From Paenibacillus polygoni (GTDB lineage Bacteria > Bacillota > Bacilli > Paenibacillales > Paenibacillaceae), in contig NZ_CP127162.1 of the NCBI RefSeq assembly GCF_030263935.1, positions 4,168,501-4,232,500 of the forward strand: 64,000 bases of DNA, in the 5' to 3' direction. This document shows, piece by piece, positions 8,989 to 17,540 of the stretch; position 1 is the first letter of the stretch; each line of letters starts with the position of its first letter. The notes beneath the pieces are model-generated. The model saw nothing but the letters and a program-made list of their open reading frames with translations, did no database searches and was not told the DNA's origin. The translations under genes were made by a program, and so were the position numbers.

Positions 8989-10299
8989 ATGAAAAATCAG
9001 CAATCTTCTGTCCATTCTTTCAACGCAATATGGCAAATGGTAAAGACCTTGCCTATAACTGCAGCAGAAGTGATTCGCGGTAAACAGGCCGCCATTCGTT
9101 CATCGAAACGACTCCGTCATCCGCTTCGTCCGCTCACCTGGCCAGCTTCATCTGCTTCCTGGATACAGAATCAACTGGAACAAACACTTGCCAGTGTACG
9201 AGCCAGCGGAGTTCAGCCCGCTTCCATGCGGAGCAGTCAGCTCGATCCTTATAGCGTGGAAGAGCTGGAACTCGTACGCGAGATCATGGAACAAACGCAG
9301 CAGCATAATCAAAGTAATCTAACAAGAACGGCTGCTTATTTAGCTTGCTATGAAGCCTATCCGGAACTTCACTGGGCTCTGCTTGCTCATTTGGTATCTC
9401 GTAACGGCGGCTACAATATGACCGATTTAAAGAGCGATCTTTTGCATAATGTACTTAAAAGTCAGGATAATAAACAAGTTTATCTTCTCTTAGAACGGTG
9501 TAATGCACTTATTTTTCAAGATGCCTATCCGCAGCTGCTGTTATATATGAAAAGCCGAGAAAAAGGCCGAAGCTATTTTCATTTGCTGTCCGAGTTTCAT
9601 GTGTCTGCCTTTATGAGTCCTTTTTGGGAACAATTCTGGCTTGAACGTAGCAGCGAGGTCTTGACCGTTGGTCTCATTATTAATGAGCAAAATTATATCG
9701 AGAACCGGGTCATTCGCAATCCCTATTATCAGCATCATGTCATGGCTACTCTCTCTTTTCGTTCCCATGAACTGGCTGGGCTTAATCATATTATTATCCC
9801 GCTGGGTGTGGATCAGGAATTGGTCGGTTTGACGATGAATCATTTCAATAAACTGCATGAACGGATTGAGTTCGGCAAAGCTCTGTATGCCCTGTTATTC
9901 GGGTATTCGCAAGTACTAGAGAGAGCAGCCACCTTTTCTAAAGAAATACCTCATGAAGGTTCGCGAAGTGAATATTGGCCTAAATATTACACTTCCCTAT
10001 ATGGTCAGAAACGAGAGGAACCCCTTCTCACAGCTGCACTAAGTAATAAAGAGATGCTTTCTAGAGACAACAAAATATATAGTCCTACCTTATATAAAGC
10101 TTGGTATGATATGCCTTATGAGAAAATAACTCGTGAAGACTGGCTTACGCATACCTCTCATACAGATACACTCGGTCACCTCAACCTTCCAAGGAGACCA
10201 CGTATATTTGATGTGAGTTACCGGCACCGGTTCGCTCTATGGAAACTTGGCATTGTTCATGATCTGAACGAAATAAGAAACACCAATAAGATTCTATAA
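8989..10299 (+). CDS. DUF2515 family protein (YppC-like)
   Basis: A 436-residue protein of unknown function. The family core is recognised from NLTRTAAYLACYEAYPELHWALLAHLVSRN-type sequence (about residues 108-138) followed by GGYNMTDLKSDL. The first ~45 residues are Arg/Ser-rich without an obvious signal peptide. The ATG start follows AAAGAGGAGGC. B. subtilis YppC is shorter (about 320 residues). Divergent from the thioredoxin-like gene and convergent with the flippase gene across a shared terminator. Confidence 0.75.
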   Translation: MKNQQSSVHSFNAIWQMVKTLPITAAEVIRGKQAAIRSSKRLRHPLRPLTWPASSASWIQNQLEQTLASVRASGVQPASMRSSQLDPYSVEELELVREIMEQTQQHNQSNLTRTAAYLACYEAYPELHWALLAHLVSRNGGYNMTDLKSDLLHNVLKSQDNKQVYLLLERCNALIFQDAYPQLLLYMKSREKGRSYFHLLSEFHVSAFMSPFWEQFWLERSSEVLTVGLIINEQNYIENRVIRNPYYQHHVMATLSFRSHELAGLNHIIIPLGVDQELVGLTMNHFNKLHERIEFGKALYALLFGYSQVLERAATFSKEIPHEGSRSEYWPKYYTSLYGQKREEPLLTAALSNKEMLSRDNKIYSPTLYKAWYDMPYEKITREDWLTHTSHTDTLGHLNLPRRPRIFDVSYRHRFALWKLGIVHDLNEIRNTNKIL

Positions 10300-10300
10300 A

Positions 10301-10341
10301 AAAAGAACGAAGCCCTTTAAAGAGCTATCGTTCTTTTTACC
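10301..10341. terminator. Bidirectional terminator
   Basis: AAAGAACGA and TCGTTCTTT flank a loop, with A-rich sequence before and TTTTT after, between convergent genes. Confidence 0.8.
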
Positions 10342-11973
10342 TTATCCTCTGCTGCCTTGCTTATTACCTCGCTGTAATCTCATCAAAGGCCGAAGCACCT
10401 TCTGAATGATCCGCGGATAGTTCGCAAGCTCGTCCTGACGAAGTACGCGCATGGCAATAAGCAGAACAAAATAACTGATGACTACCGCGACTCCAACGAT
10501 GATACAGTTTATTAAAAATGCCACTCTCGCAGGCATCATATCTACCATAGACAGCCCAAGCTGATGAAGTCCATATCCAATCGCACTGGATATAATAACG
10601 GTAATCAGAAAGCCAATCCATCTCTTACCGAGAATGGAGAAAGCAACTGTCTTTTTAAGAACACGAATGTTGAGAAGTGTGATCACAAAGAAAGCAAGCC
10701 CCGTTGAGATAATGATTCCATAGATTCCAAAGAACTGAGCAAGGATAAAGCTGGAGAACAACTTCACCATAATTCCGATAAACACGGTTACCATGGTAAT
10801 TCTTGGTTTACCGATACCCAGTAGAATGGAGTTGGAAGTCATCATTGTAATTTGAAAAATTGTCCCGAACGTCAACATAGCAACAATTCCGCTGCCATCC
10901 AAACTACTAAACAAAAGTCCATTAATTGAATAAGCAGCTACACAGAGAGCAATCACCATCGGCATCCCTGTCATGATCGCGATCCGCATAGCGAGGGTCA
11001 CTTGATTACGCAGATGAACTTCATCTTTTCTTGCAAATGCTGCCGAGATAATAGGGATCAATGATGTACTGAGTGCAATCGCCAGGATCGGCGGAATTCC
11101 CGCAACAGGCTGAGCCCGGTTTGTCAAAATACCAAGTATCGTCGTAGCCGTATCTGAGCCGACCTGACCGCTGATCAGAGGTTTAATAATGGATGAATCA
11201 ATAAAGTTAACGGCAGGTACAGCTAATGATGACAATACGATCGGTATAGAAAGTGTGAAAATATCACGGTAGATCCGGGACAACGGAATTTGCGCCGTTT
11301 GCAGATCATGGAGACCAAGTTCTCGGTCTTTTCGAATCTGTTTCCGAGTAAAATACAGCATTACTGCGAATGCACCGACACTGCCGAGCACTCCCCCGAA
11401 CGTTGCACCTGCTGCAACCTCACTATCTCCATATCCTGCTCTTAATAGAATATAAGCAAGCAAGATTGCCGTACCAACCCGTGCAAATTGTTCGACAATC
11501 TGCGAGATCCCGCCAGCTGTCATGTTGTTGCGGCCTTGGAAGTAGCCGCGCATCATGGCAATCGTCGGGAATAATAAGAGCGCCGGAGCCAGTGCACGAA
11601 TGGCTAAAGCCGATTCAGGAACTTGGGCAACATACGTTGCGTAAAATGGAGCAAGTGTCCATAACAGTATCGTCATAACAATTCCAGCAAATGCGGAGAA
11701 AATAAGAGCAGCTTGATAAATTCGTTTTGCTTCCTCAGGTTTATCCAGCGCATAGCGCTCGGAGACCATTTTGCTGAGCGTACTTGGAATACCTGCGGTG
11801 GCCACCGTAAGCAGCATTAGATATACGCTGTTCGCCACCCCGAAAGAGGCGTCCCCCACATCTCCGAGCAAGTGTTCAAGCGGAACGCGCTGGACAAGCC
11901 CAAGCAGCCGGGCAACAAGAGCTGCCACAGCAAGGATAATCGTACCCTTGATGAATGATTCCTTTTTAGACAA
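10342..11973 (-). CDS. MOP-superfamily lipid/polysaccharide flippase (YtgP/MurJ/SpoVB type)
   Basis: A 543-residue membrane protein with about 14 hydrophobic segments. It opens with FIKGTIILAVAALVARLLG, like other Polysacc_synt/MATE-like proteins. In Firmicutes this family includes YtgP (a functional MurJ, lipid II flippase), SpoVB and YkvU; which one corresponds here cannot be settled by eye. The C-terminal tail is basic and cytoplasmic. TTG start after AAGGGA. It probably exports a lipid-linked cell-wall precursor. Confidence 0.82.
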   Translation of the reverse strand: MSKKESFIKGTIILAVAALVARLLGLVQRVPLEHLLGDVGDASFGVANSVYLMLLTVATAGIPSTLSKMVSERYALDKPEEAKRIYQAALIFSAFAGIVMTILLWTLAPFYATYVAQVPESALAIRALAPALLLFPTIAMMRGYFQGRNNMTAGGISQIVEQFARVGTAILLAYILLRAGYGDSEVAAGATFGGVLGSVGAFAVMLYFTRKQIRKDRELGLHDLQTAQIPLSRIYRDIFTLSIPIVLSSLAVPAVNFIDSSIIKPLISGQVGSDTATTILGILTNRAQPVAGIPPILAIALSTSLIPIISAAFARKDEVHLRNQVTLAMRIAIMTGMPMVIALCVAAYSINGLLFSSLDGSGIVAMLTFGTIFQITMMTSNSILLGIGKPRITMVTVFIGIMVKLFSSFILAQFFGIYGIIISTGLAFFVITLLNIRVLKKTVAFSILGKRWIGFLITVIISSAIGYGLHQLGLSMVDMMPARVAFLINCIIVGVAVVISYFVLLIAMRVLRQDELANYPRIIQKVLRPLMRLQRGNKQGSRG

Positions 11974-12145
11974 GACGTAATTCCCTTCTTCCTTCCCCCG
12001 AACGAAACGTTTAGGAACCTAATTTTAATTAACTGAATCAATTTCATAACTCATTAAAATGATGAATTTGTAACTATATATAGACAAACAAAACCATTTT
12101 GATCTATATATAACCCTGATTAAAGCAACTAAAGGTATTATGAAA

Positions 12146-12631
12146 TTAATTAACTGTAATCCATATAAAAAATATAATCACCATAGCTACTTGCAAGATG
12201 ATCTTCATGACGGTACTTGCAAATAAACCTAACACCGAACCAAATCCAACTTTTGCGGACTTTTGAACCGTCGATCCGCCAATCAGTTCCCCGACAAAAG
12301 CGCCTAAGAAGGGTCCAATAACAAGTCCAAAAGCCGGTATAACAAAAGGTCCGATAATGACACCAATGGTACTGAGTGTGGTCGAGAGCTTTGAACCTCC
12401 ATATTTCTTGACGCCCCAGGCATTAACGACGTAGTCTGCCACAAACAACACCACGACGATCAGTGTCTGGATAATCCAGAACCAGACTCCAAATGATTCG
12501 AATCCGAAGAACCATCCATATACAAAAAAGGCGAAATAAATAGCGAGAGCACCAGGCAGAATAGGGAAAATTGCTCCCGCAAGTCCAATCGCAAATAATA
12601 GAATAACAAGAATCCAACCAAGGATTGTCAT
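12146..12631 (-). CDS. DUF456 membrane protein
   Basis: A 161-residue, very hydrophobic protein with about four to five TM segments and Gly-rich stretches (GVIIGPFVIPAFGLVIGPFLG region) typical of DUF456. Function is unknown. The start lies 7 nt downstream of the HAD gene stop, so the two are co-transcribed. Confidence 0.8.
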   Translation of the reverse strand: MTILGWILVILLFAIGLAGAIFPILPGALAIYFAFFVYGWFFGFESFGVWFWIIQTLIVVVLFVADYVVNAWGVKKYGGSKLSTTLSTIGVIIGPFVIPAFGLVIGPFLGAFVGELIGGSTVQKSAKVGFGSVLGLFASTVMKIILQVAMVIIFFIWITVN

Positions 12632-12638
12632 CAGGCAA

Positions 12639-13391
12639 TTATGCCTCCTTCAAAATATAGTCTCGTATCACTTCCACAATTCCATCTTCATTGTTCGTGC
12701 CTACTACGAGATCAGCTGCTTCTTTTACCGTTTCCTGTGCATTCCCCATAGCGACTCCAAGACCTGCTGCCTGAATGACAGCAAGATCATTCAGACTATC
12801 GCCTACCGCAACTACCTCTTCCATCGTAATTCCGAGAAGTTTACATACTTCCTGAATCCCGCTGGCTTTAGAAATACCCGCCGGATTAATCTCGAGATTT
12901 GTTGTTGAGGAGTTCGTAATCTGAAGACCACCCAAATCTTGAAGCTCCATCAAAATCTGATGGCGGACATCATTATCTTCGGTTGTATAACCGAATTTCA
13001 GCCACTCATGATCGTAAATGGAATCCACCCAGCGCTCGCTGTTAAACAGCTTATCTACCGTATAAGCCCAGAACCAACAATTATGCTTAATTGCGATCTC
13101 ATGCATTTTAGATACAAGTTCTGGATCAAGCAAGGTTCTTACATGCAGCTCATTCGGTGATTTCCATACTTCGCTTCCGTTCACGGTAACCATCGGTGTA
13201 TCCAGGCCAAGTTCCTGACCATAAGGAAGCGCATGATGAGCAGCACGTCCTGTAGATAGGCATACATGTATACCCGCTTTCATTGCCTTATGAATCCAGC
13301 TGGACGTCTCGTGAGAAATTTCATGTTCATCGGTTAGCAGCGTGCCGTCCATATCTAGCGCAAGTAATTTATATCGATATTGATTATTCAA
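12639..13391 (-). CDS. Cof-type HAD-IIB hydrolase
   Basis: A 250-residue phosphatase with motif I DMDGTLLTDE (nucleophile Asp), motif II STGR, and motif IV GDSLNDL, the Cof-subfamily arrangement with a C2B cap. Members dephosphorylate sugar phosphates, nucleotides or flavin precursors; the substrate is not deducible. The TTG start lies 9 nt after AGGAGG. It is followed closely by the DUF456 gene. Confidence 0.9.
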   Translation of the reverse strand: MNNQYRYKLLALDMDGTLLTDEHEISHETSSWIHKAMKAGIHVCLSTGRAAHHALPYGQELGLDTPMVTVNGSEVWKSPNELHVRTLLDPELVSKMHEIAIKHNCWFWAYTVDKLFNSERWVDSIYDHEWLKFGYTTEDNDVRHQILMELQDLGGLQITNSSTTNLEINPAGISKASGIQEVCKLLGITMEEVVAVGDSLNDLAVIQAAGLGVAMGNAQETVKEAADLVVGTNNEDGIVEVIRDYILKEA

Positions 13392-13539
13392 AATAAGTCT
13401 CCTCCTTTTTGTTCTCTACCCATCCATTCTTTATCTTTATTTTTTGTTTATGAATCACAATACATATCGCATTTTATCATAAACAAGGAATTGCAACAAA
13501 AGAGGTTTACCTGGTTTAAGTCATATGTATGACATATAA

Positions 13540-13567
13540 AAAGAGCAGGCGGCCTCACCTGCTCTTA
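13540..13567 (-). terminator. Terminator of the mntABCD operon
   Basis: AAGAGCAGG and CCTGCTCTT form a 9-bp stem followed by TTTTT on the minus strand, 46 nt after the last permease gene. Confidence 0.85.
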
Positions 13568-13612
13568 TCTATGATATTATTTTATTGTAATGCATTTCGT
13601 ATATATTCCATA

Positions 13613-14494
13613 TTACAGTCGTACTTCCCTGCTTCCCCTGCCTCGCAGGAGTCTCCGAACGAGAACACCATGGAGCGGTGAGAACAGAAAAGCAAGTACG
13701 AATAACCCTCCTGCTGAGGCCACCATGCACCCTGCAATCGAAGCATCAAGTAAGAAGGCCATATAATATCCAGCAACGGAACTTGCTGCTCCGATGAGAA
13801 CACTATAAGTCAGCATGATCCCAAGACGATCCGTCAATAGATAGGCTGTTGCCGCAGGAACAATGAGCATCCCAACAACGAGAATAGCGCCTACGCTGTC
13901 AAAAGATGCAACCGAAGTCATGGAGACCATTCCCATAAGTAAATAATGAAACAGTGCCACCGGAATACCGCTTGCTGCAGCAAGTGCTGGATCAAAGGAA
14001 CAAATTTTGAATTGCTTATAGAATAAGGTTAGTAAGACCATTATGACAAACAGGGTAATCCCAAGCATCCATACCGCCCTTGGTCCCACATCAACACCGC
14101 CCAAAGCCAGCTGATCCCACTGAACATAAGCAATTTCTCCAAAAAGCACATGGTCAAGATCAAGATCAATATTTTGTGCGTTCAAGCTGATCAAGATGAC
14201 CCCTGCGGCAAAGAGCGCCGTAAATACAATTCCAATCGAGGCATCGGACGATAAACCGCCCCCTTGTAACATTTGAATGAGAAAAACAGCGATGAGTCCA
14301 AAAGCAGTAGCCCCTGCCAATATCCACAGCGACTCACGGCCGCTGATTAGAAAGGCAATGGCAATCCCTGGCAGCACAGCGTGACTTATCGCATCTCCGA
14401 CCATTGCCATCTTTCTAAGCACTAGAAAAGTCCCGAGAAGCGCGCAGGCGGAGGAAACCAGTATTGCGGTGAGTATTATCCAAAATCCTGACAT
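13613..14494 (-). CDS. mntD: Manganese ABC transporter permease MntD
   Basis: A 293-residue ABC-3 family permease with eight to nine hydrophobic segments. The early motif GDAISHAVLPGIAIAF and the signature GAILVVGMLIVPAATAYLL are conserved in Mn/Zn/Fe chelate permeases. It forms a heterodimeric channel with the upstream MntC. It begins 12 nt after mntC, and its short basic tail ends at the operon terminator region. Confidence 0.88.
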   Translation of the reverse strand: MSGFWIILTAILVSSACALLGTFLVLRKMAMVGDAISHAVLPGIAIAFLISGRESLWILAGATAFGLIAVFLIQMLQGGGLSSDASIGIVFTALFAAGVILISLNAQNIDLDLDHVLFGEIAYVQWDQLALGGVDVGPRAVWMLGITLFVIMVLLTLFYKQFKICSFDPALAAASGIPVALFHYLLMGMVSMTSVASFDSVGAILVVGMLIVPAATAYLLTDRLGIMLTYSVLIGAASSVAGYYMAFLLDASIAGCMVASAGGLFVLAFLFSPLHGVLVRRLLRGRGSREVRL

Positions 14495-14506
14495 GATGAT
14501 CCCCCT

Positions 14507-15436
14507 CTACTTCCTGATTTCTGCCTGTGGCTTACCTGACTGCTGATGATATGCTGTCCTCACTCTCCGCTCACGAAAGGCTCTTGCCATCCATCCTCTA
14601 TCAGGAGCAAAAAGAACAGAGACAGCAAACAATCCGGTGGCAACAAGTACGGTTACCGGGCCTGTAGGCAAATCGGGTGTAGTTGCACTAACCACCGTAC
14701 CAATCACTCCGCTAAGTGCTCCGAATAATCCAGCCAGTGCAACCATTAGACCCAGCCGGTGTGTCCAATATTTAGCCGCTGCAGCGGGTGTAACGAGAAG
14801 TGCAGCAACAAGCACTACACCCACAATTTGTACCCCTGCTACGACGGCAATTACCGTAAGAAACAGCAATAGCTGCGCCAGTAACCCAGAAGGAACCCCC
14901 ATTCCTCTAGCAAATCCCGGATCAAAACTGATTAACTTGAGTTCTTTAAATAAAAGACAACATACAACAAGCAGAAAAATAGAAACACCAAGCATCGTAT
15001 AAACATCGCTTCTAACCATAGAAGCCGCTTGACCAAACATATATTTATCCAGTCCGCTCTGACTTCCATAATCCCCATGCTGAATGCGGGTTAACAACAT
15101 AACCCCTACTCCAAAAAAGACGGACAGTATAACGCCGAGTGCAGTGTCTTGTTTTATACGGGAGTACTTCGTTATGACGGATATTCCGATGGTCGCAATC
15201 ATTCCCGAAACGAGCGCCCCCAGCATAAATAAGAAAGTTGATTTTACCCCGCTCAGCATAAAAGCAATACAAATTCCTGGGAGAGCAGCATGGGCTAACG
15301 TATCTCCAATTAGACTTTGCTTACGAAGATAAGTAAAGGATCCCACCATTCCGCTGCTAAACCCAAGCAGCATCGAACCCAGCATGATCCACCTTGCATT
15401 TGGATCTGTCATAATGGAGAATATCCAGTTCATCAT
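14507..15436 (-). CDS. mntC: Manganese ABC transporter permease MntC
   Basis: A 309-residue ABC-3 permease. GDTLAHAALPGICIAF and GVVLVAALLVTPAAAA mirror the motifs of its partner MntD. The start is ATG 15434-15436, 8 nt after AAGGAG and just past the mntB stop; the frame extends to 15454 inside mntB but without a better site. The C-terminus carries an extra charged tail. Part of mntABCD. Confidence 0.88.
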   Translation of the reverse strand: MMNWIFSIMTDPNARWIMLGSMLLGFSSGMVGSFTYLRKQSLIGDTLAHAALPGICIAFMLSGVKSTFLFMLGALVSGMIATIGISVITKYSRIKQDTALGVILSVFFGVGVMLLTRIQHGDYGSQSGLDKYMFGQAASMVRSDVYTMLGVSIFLLVVCCLLFKELKLISFDPGFARGMGVPSGLLAQLLLFLTVIAVVAGVQIVGVVLVAALLVTPAAAAKYWTHRLGLMVALAGLFGALSGVIGTVVSATTPDLPTGPVTVLVATGLFAVSVLFAPDRGWMARAFRERRVRTAYHQQSGKPQAEIRK

Positions 15437-15441
15437 ACCTA

Positions 15442-16248
15442 CTACTCCTTCCACTTCTCTGCAGCGGCTGACTGACCAATCATAGCAATACGGCCGCCAT
15501 ATGTTTTTTGAAGCATCTCTGATGTGAACGTGGTTGATGTTGGACCTGCTGCCACTAACTTTCCATTCAACAGTATGACATGATCAAAGTATTCCTCTAC
15601 TGTTGCAAGGTCATGATGAACGACAAGCACTGTTTTCCCTTGTTCTTTCAGTTCGCTCAGCAAGGCGATGATCGCTTTCTCTGTTGTCGCATCCACACCA
15701 GCAAAGGGTTCATCCATGAAATAGATATCCGCATCCTGTGCAAGGGCTCTTGCCAGGAATACACGCTGCTGCTGTCCGCCGGACAGCTGACTTATCTGAC
15801 GGTGACAGAAATCGGCCATGCCTACTTTCTTCAGACAATCCATAGCGATTTCTTTTTCTTTCTTCCCAGGTCTCTTAAACCAGCCTAGTCTTCCGTACCT
15901 CCCCATCATCACTACATCAAGGGCATTCGTTGGAAAATCCCAATCCACGGATTCTCGCTGCGGTACATATCCAATTCTTTTGCGCTGTTCTTTATAGGGT
16001 TTTCCATAGATTTTGACATCCCCGCTGAGGGAGGGCACCAGGCCCAGTGCTGCTTTGATGAGCGTGGACTTTCCGGCTCCATTCGGTCCTAATATTCCGA
16101 TTAATTTTCCTTCCGGTACAGAAAATGTGATGTCTTCAAGTACCGGCTTTTTATGATAGGCTACGGCCAGATGCTGAACCGAAAACGGTGATTGCACTTC
16201 ACTAGATTCTGTTCCATTCACGGTATCCTCCTGCGTTAACATGCCCAT
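15442..16248 (-). CDS. mntB: Manganese ABC transporter ATP-binding protein MntB
   Basis: An ABC ATPase of about 268 residues with Walker A GPNGAGKST, signature LSGGQQQRVFLARAL, Walker B DIYFMDEPFAGVD and the switch His in VVHHD. The start is ambiguous: ATG 16246-16248 follows GAGGAG at 8 nt and is used here, while GTG 16219-16221 follows AGGAGG at 5 nt. Thirty nt separate it from mntA. It drives uptake of manganese (or a related divalent metal) by MntACD. Confidence 0.9.
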   Translation of the reverse strand: MGMLTQEDTVNGTESSEVQSPFSVQHLAVAYHKKPVLEDITFSVPEGKLIGILGPNGAGKSTLIKAALGLVPSLSGDVKIYGKPYKEQRKRIGYVPQRESVDWDFPTNALDVVMMGRYGRLGWFKRPGKKEKEIAMDCLKKVGMADFCHRQISQLSGGQQQRVFLARALAQDADIYFMDEPFAGVDATTEKAIIALLSELKEQGKTVLVVHHDLATVEEYFDHVILLNGKLVAAGPTSTTFTSEMLQKTYGGRIAMIGQSAAAEKWKE

Positions 16249-16277
16249 TTTCCCCACTCCTCTTATCCTTGTGCATC

Positions 16278-17234
16278 CTATTTCAAAGCATCCACGATCA
16301 CCTTTGTATTATGTTTTACCATTCCAATATAGGTTCCCTCTTCCGTTCCTTCTTGGCCCATCGCATCGGAATATAATTGACCGCCAATCGTAACCGTATG
16401 CCCTTTCTCTTTTGCCCCGGCTACGATCGCTTCCATCGCTTTTGGTGAAATACTGGATTCTACAAAGACAGCTTTAATTTGGTTGTCTACAAGAAAATCT
16501 CTCAGTTCACTAACATCATTTACTCCATACTCGGCAGATGTGCTGATTCCTTGTAAACCAAGCACTTCAATGTCGTAAGCCTGACCAAAATAGCCAAAAG
16601 CATCATGTGCAGTGACGAGTACCCGGGAAGCTTTCGGAATGGAAGTAATCCTTTCGCTGACTTCCTCGTGTAAATCCTGCAGCTTTGCTATATACGCATC
16701 CGCCTGGTCATTATAGTCTTTCGCATGTTCGGGATCTGCCTGAGTAAGACTGTCCCGAATGGTATCCGTAACCTGTATCCACTTTGTCACATCGAACCAT
16801 ACATGAGGATCCGCTTCCTCCTTATCCCCATAAGGAACCATCAGCAGCTCGCTTTCTGGAATATCCTTCGTCACTTGAGTCACGGTCTTAGACTTGCCCA
16901 GGTTGAGTAGAATATCAGACATCTTTCCTTCAAGATGCAATCCGTTATATAAAATGAGATCCGCTTGTTCCAATTTTTTAATATCTCCTTGAGAAGCTTT
17001 ATATAAGTGGGGGTCTACTCCTGGTCCCATCAGCCCTGTTACTTCTACATGCTCTCCGCCAACTTCTTTAGCAGCATCTGCAATCATACCCGTTGTGGTC
17101 GTAATTTTTAGTTTCCCTGTCTCTTCATTTTCTCCCGCTTTACTTGATGTACCACCGCATGCTGTTAAAGCCAGTATTGAACTCATTACGACAAAAGCTA
17201 TAAACATTCGGTCCCATATCCTCTTCTTTTTCAT
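16278..17234 (-). CDS. mntA: Manganese ABC transporter metal-binding lipoprotein MntA
   Basis: A 318-residue cluster A-I binding lipoprotein. The lipobox is ALTAC near residue 26. Likely metal ligands are the His of DPHLYK, the His of DPHVWFD, the Glu of STSAEYG and the Asp of LYSDAMG. This His-His-Glu-Asp set, and the absence of the His-rich loop of ZnuA, favour Mn2+ over Zn2+ (inference from the TroA/PsaA/MntC families). First gene of the operon, with an MntR-like operator upstream. Confidence 0.9.
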   Translation of the reverse strand: MKKKRIWDRMFIAFVVMSSILALTACGGTSSKAGENEETGKLKITTTTGMIADAAKEVGGEHVEVTGLMGPGVDPHLYKASQGDIKKLEQADLILYNGLHLEGKMSDILLNLGKSKTVTQVTKDIPESELLMVPYGDKEEADPHVWFDVTKWIQVTDTIRDSLTQADPEHAKDYNDQADAYIAKLQDLHEEVSERITSIPKASRVLVTAHDAFGYFGQAYDIEVLGLQGISTSAEYGVNDVSELRDFLVDNQIKAVFVESSISPKAMEAIVAGAKEKGHTVTIGGQLYSDAMGQEGTEEGTYIGMVKHNTKVIVDALK

Positions 17235-17344
17235 TGTTCACTCTTCCCTTCCGCAAGTTAATTAGGTGATTAATTAGGTGATACTAGGTGTTCCATCAGC
17301 TCAATTATTTACCTGGTACAAGTTATTTATCTTATTACAATTAA

Positions 17345-17379
17345 TTTATATATATGCAATTAAGTTTCCTCAAGGCAAA
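17345..17379 (-). promoter_or_regulatory. mntA promoter with MntR-type operator
   Basis: On the minus strand TTTGCCTTGAGGAAACTT (17362-17379) closely matches the MntR box known from B. subtilis mntA/mntH. It covers the -35 TTGAGG (17368-17373), which is spaced 17 nt from TATAAA (17345-17350). Manganese-bound MntR would therefore block the promoter directly. Confidence 0.75.
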
Positions 17380-17395
17380 TTTTATGGGAGGCAAA

Positions 17396-17428
17396 GTAAA
17401 AAAGCAAGAGAAATTTTCTCTTGCTTGT
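17396..17428 (-). terminator. Terminator downstream of the first PBP gene
   Basis: AAGCAAGAGAAA and TTTCTCTTGCTT form an uninterrupted stem followed by TTTTTTACTTT on the minus strand. It separates the PBP genes from the mnt promoter. Confidence 0.85.
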
Positions 17429-17540
17429 CTTAGTTTTGGCTGCAAAACGCTATAGCCTATATCTAATTTTTATGAAAATATGGTCACTTGAATCATTTTC
17501 TTAGTACCTTGGCAGCTTTAATCAGGCAATACACCTATCT

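Noticed and set aside
12073..12112. AT-rich inverted repeat between the DUF456 and flippase genes as a terminator
   Set aside because: The stem is only A/T pairs with a long loop and has no T run, so it is not convincing.
15084..15332. Plus-strand frames opposite the mnt permeases and similar antisense frames over the PBP genes
   Set aside because: Antisense to well-supported genes, with no ribosome sites or recognisable products.
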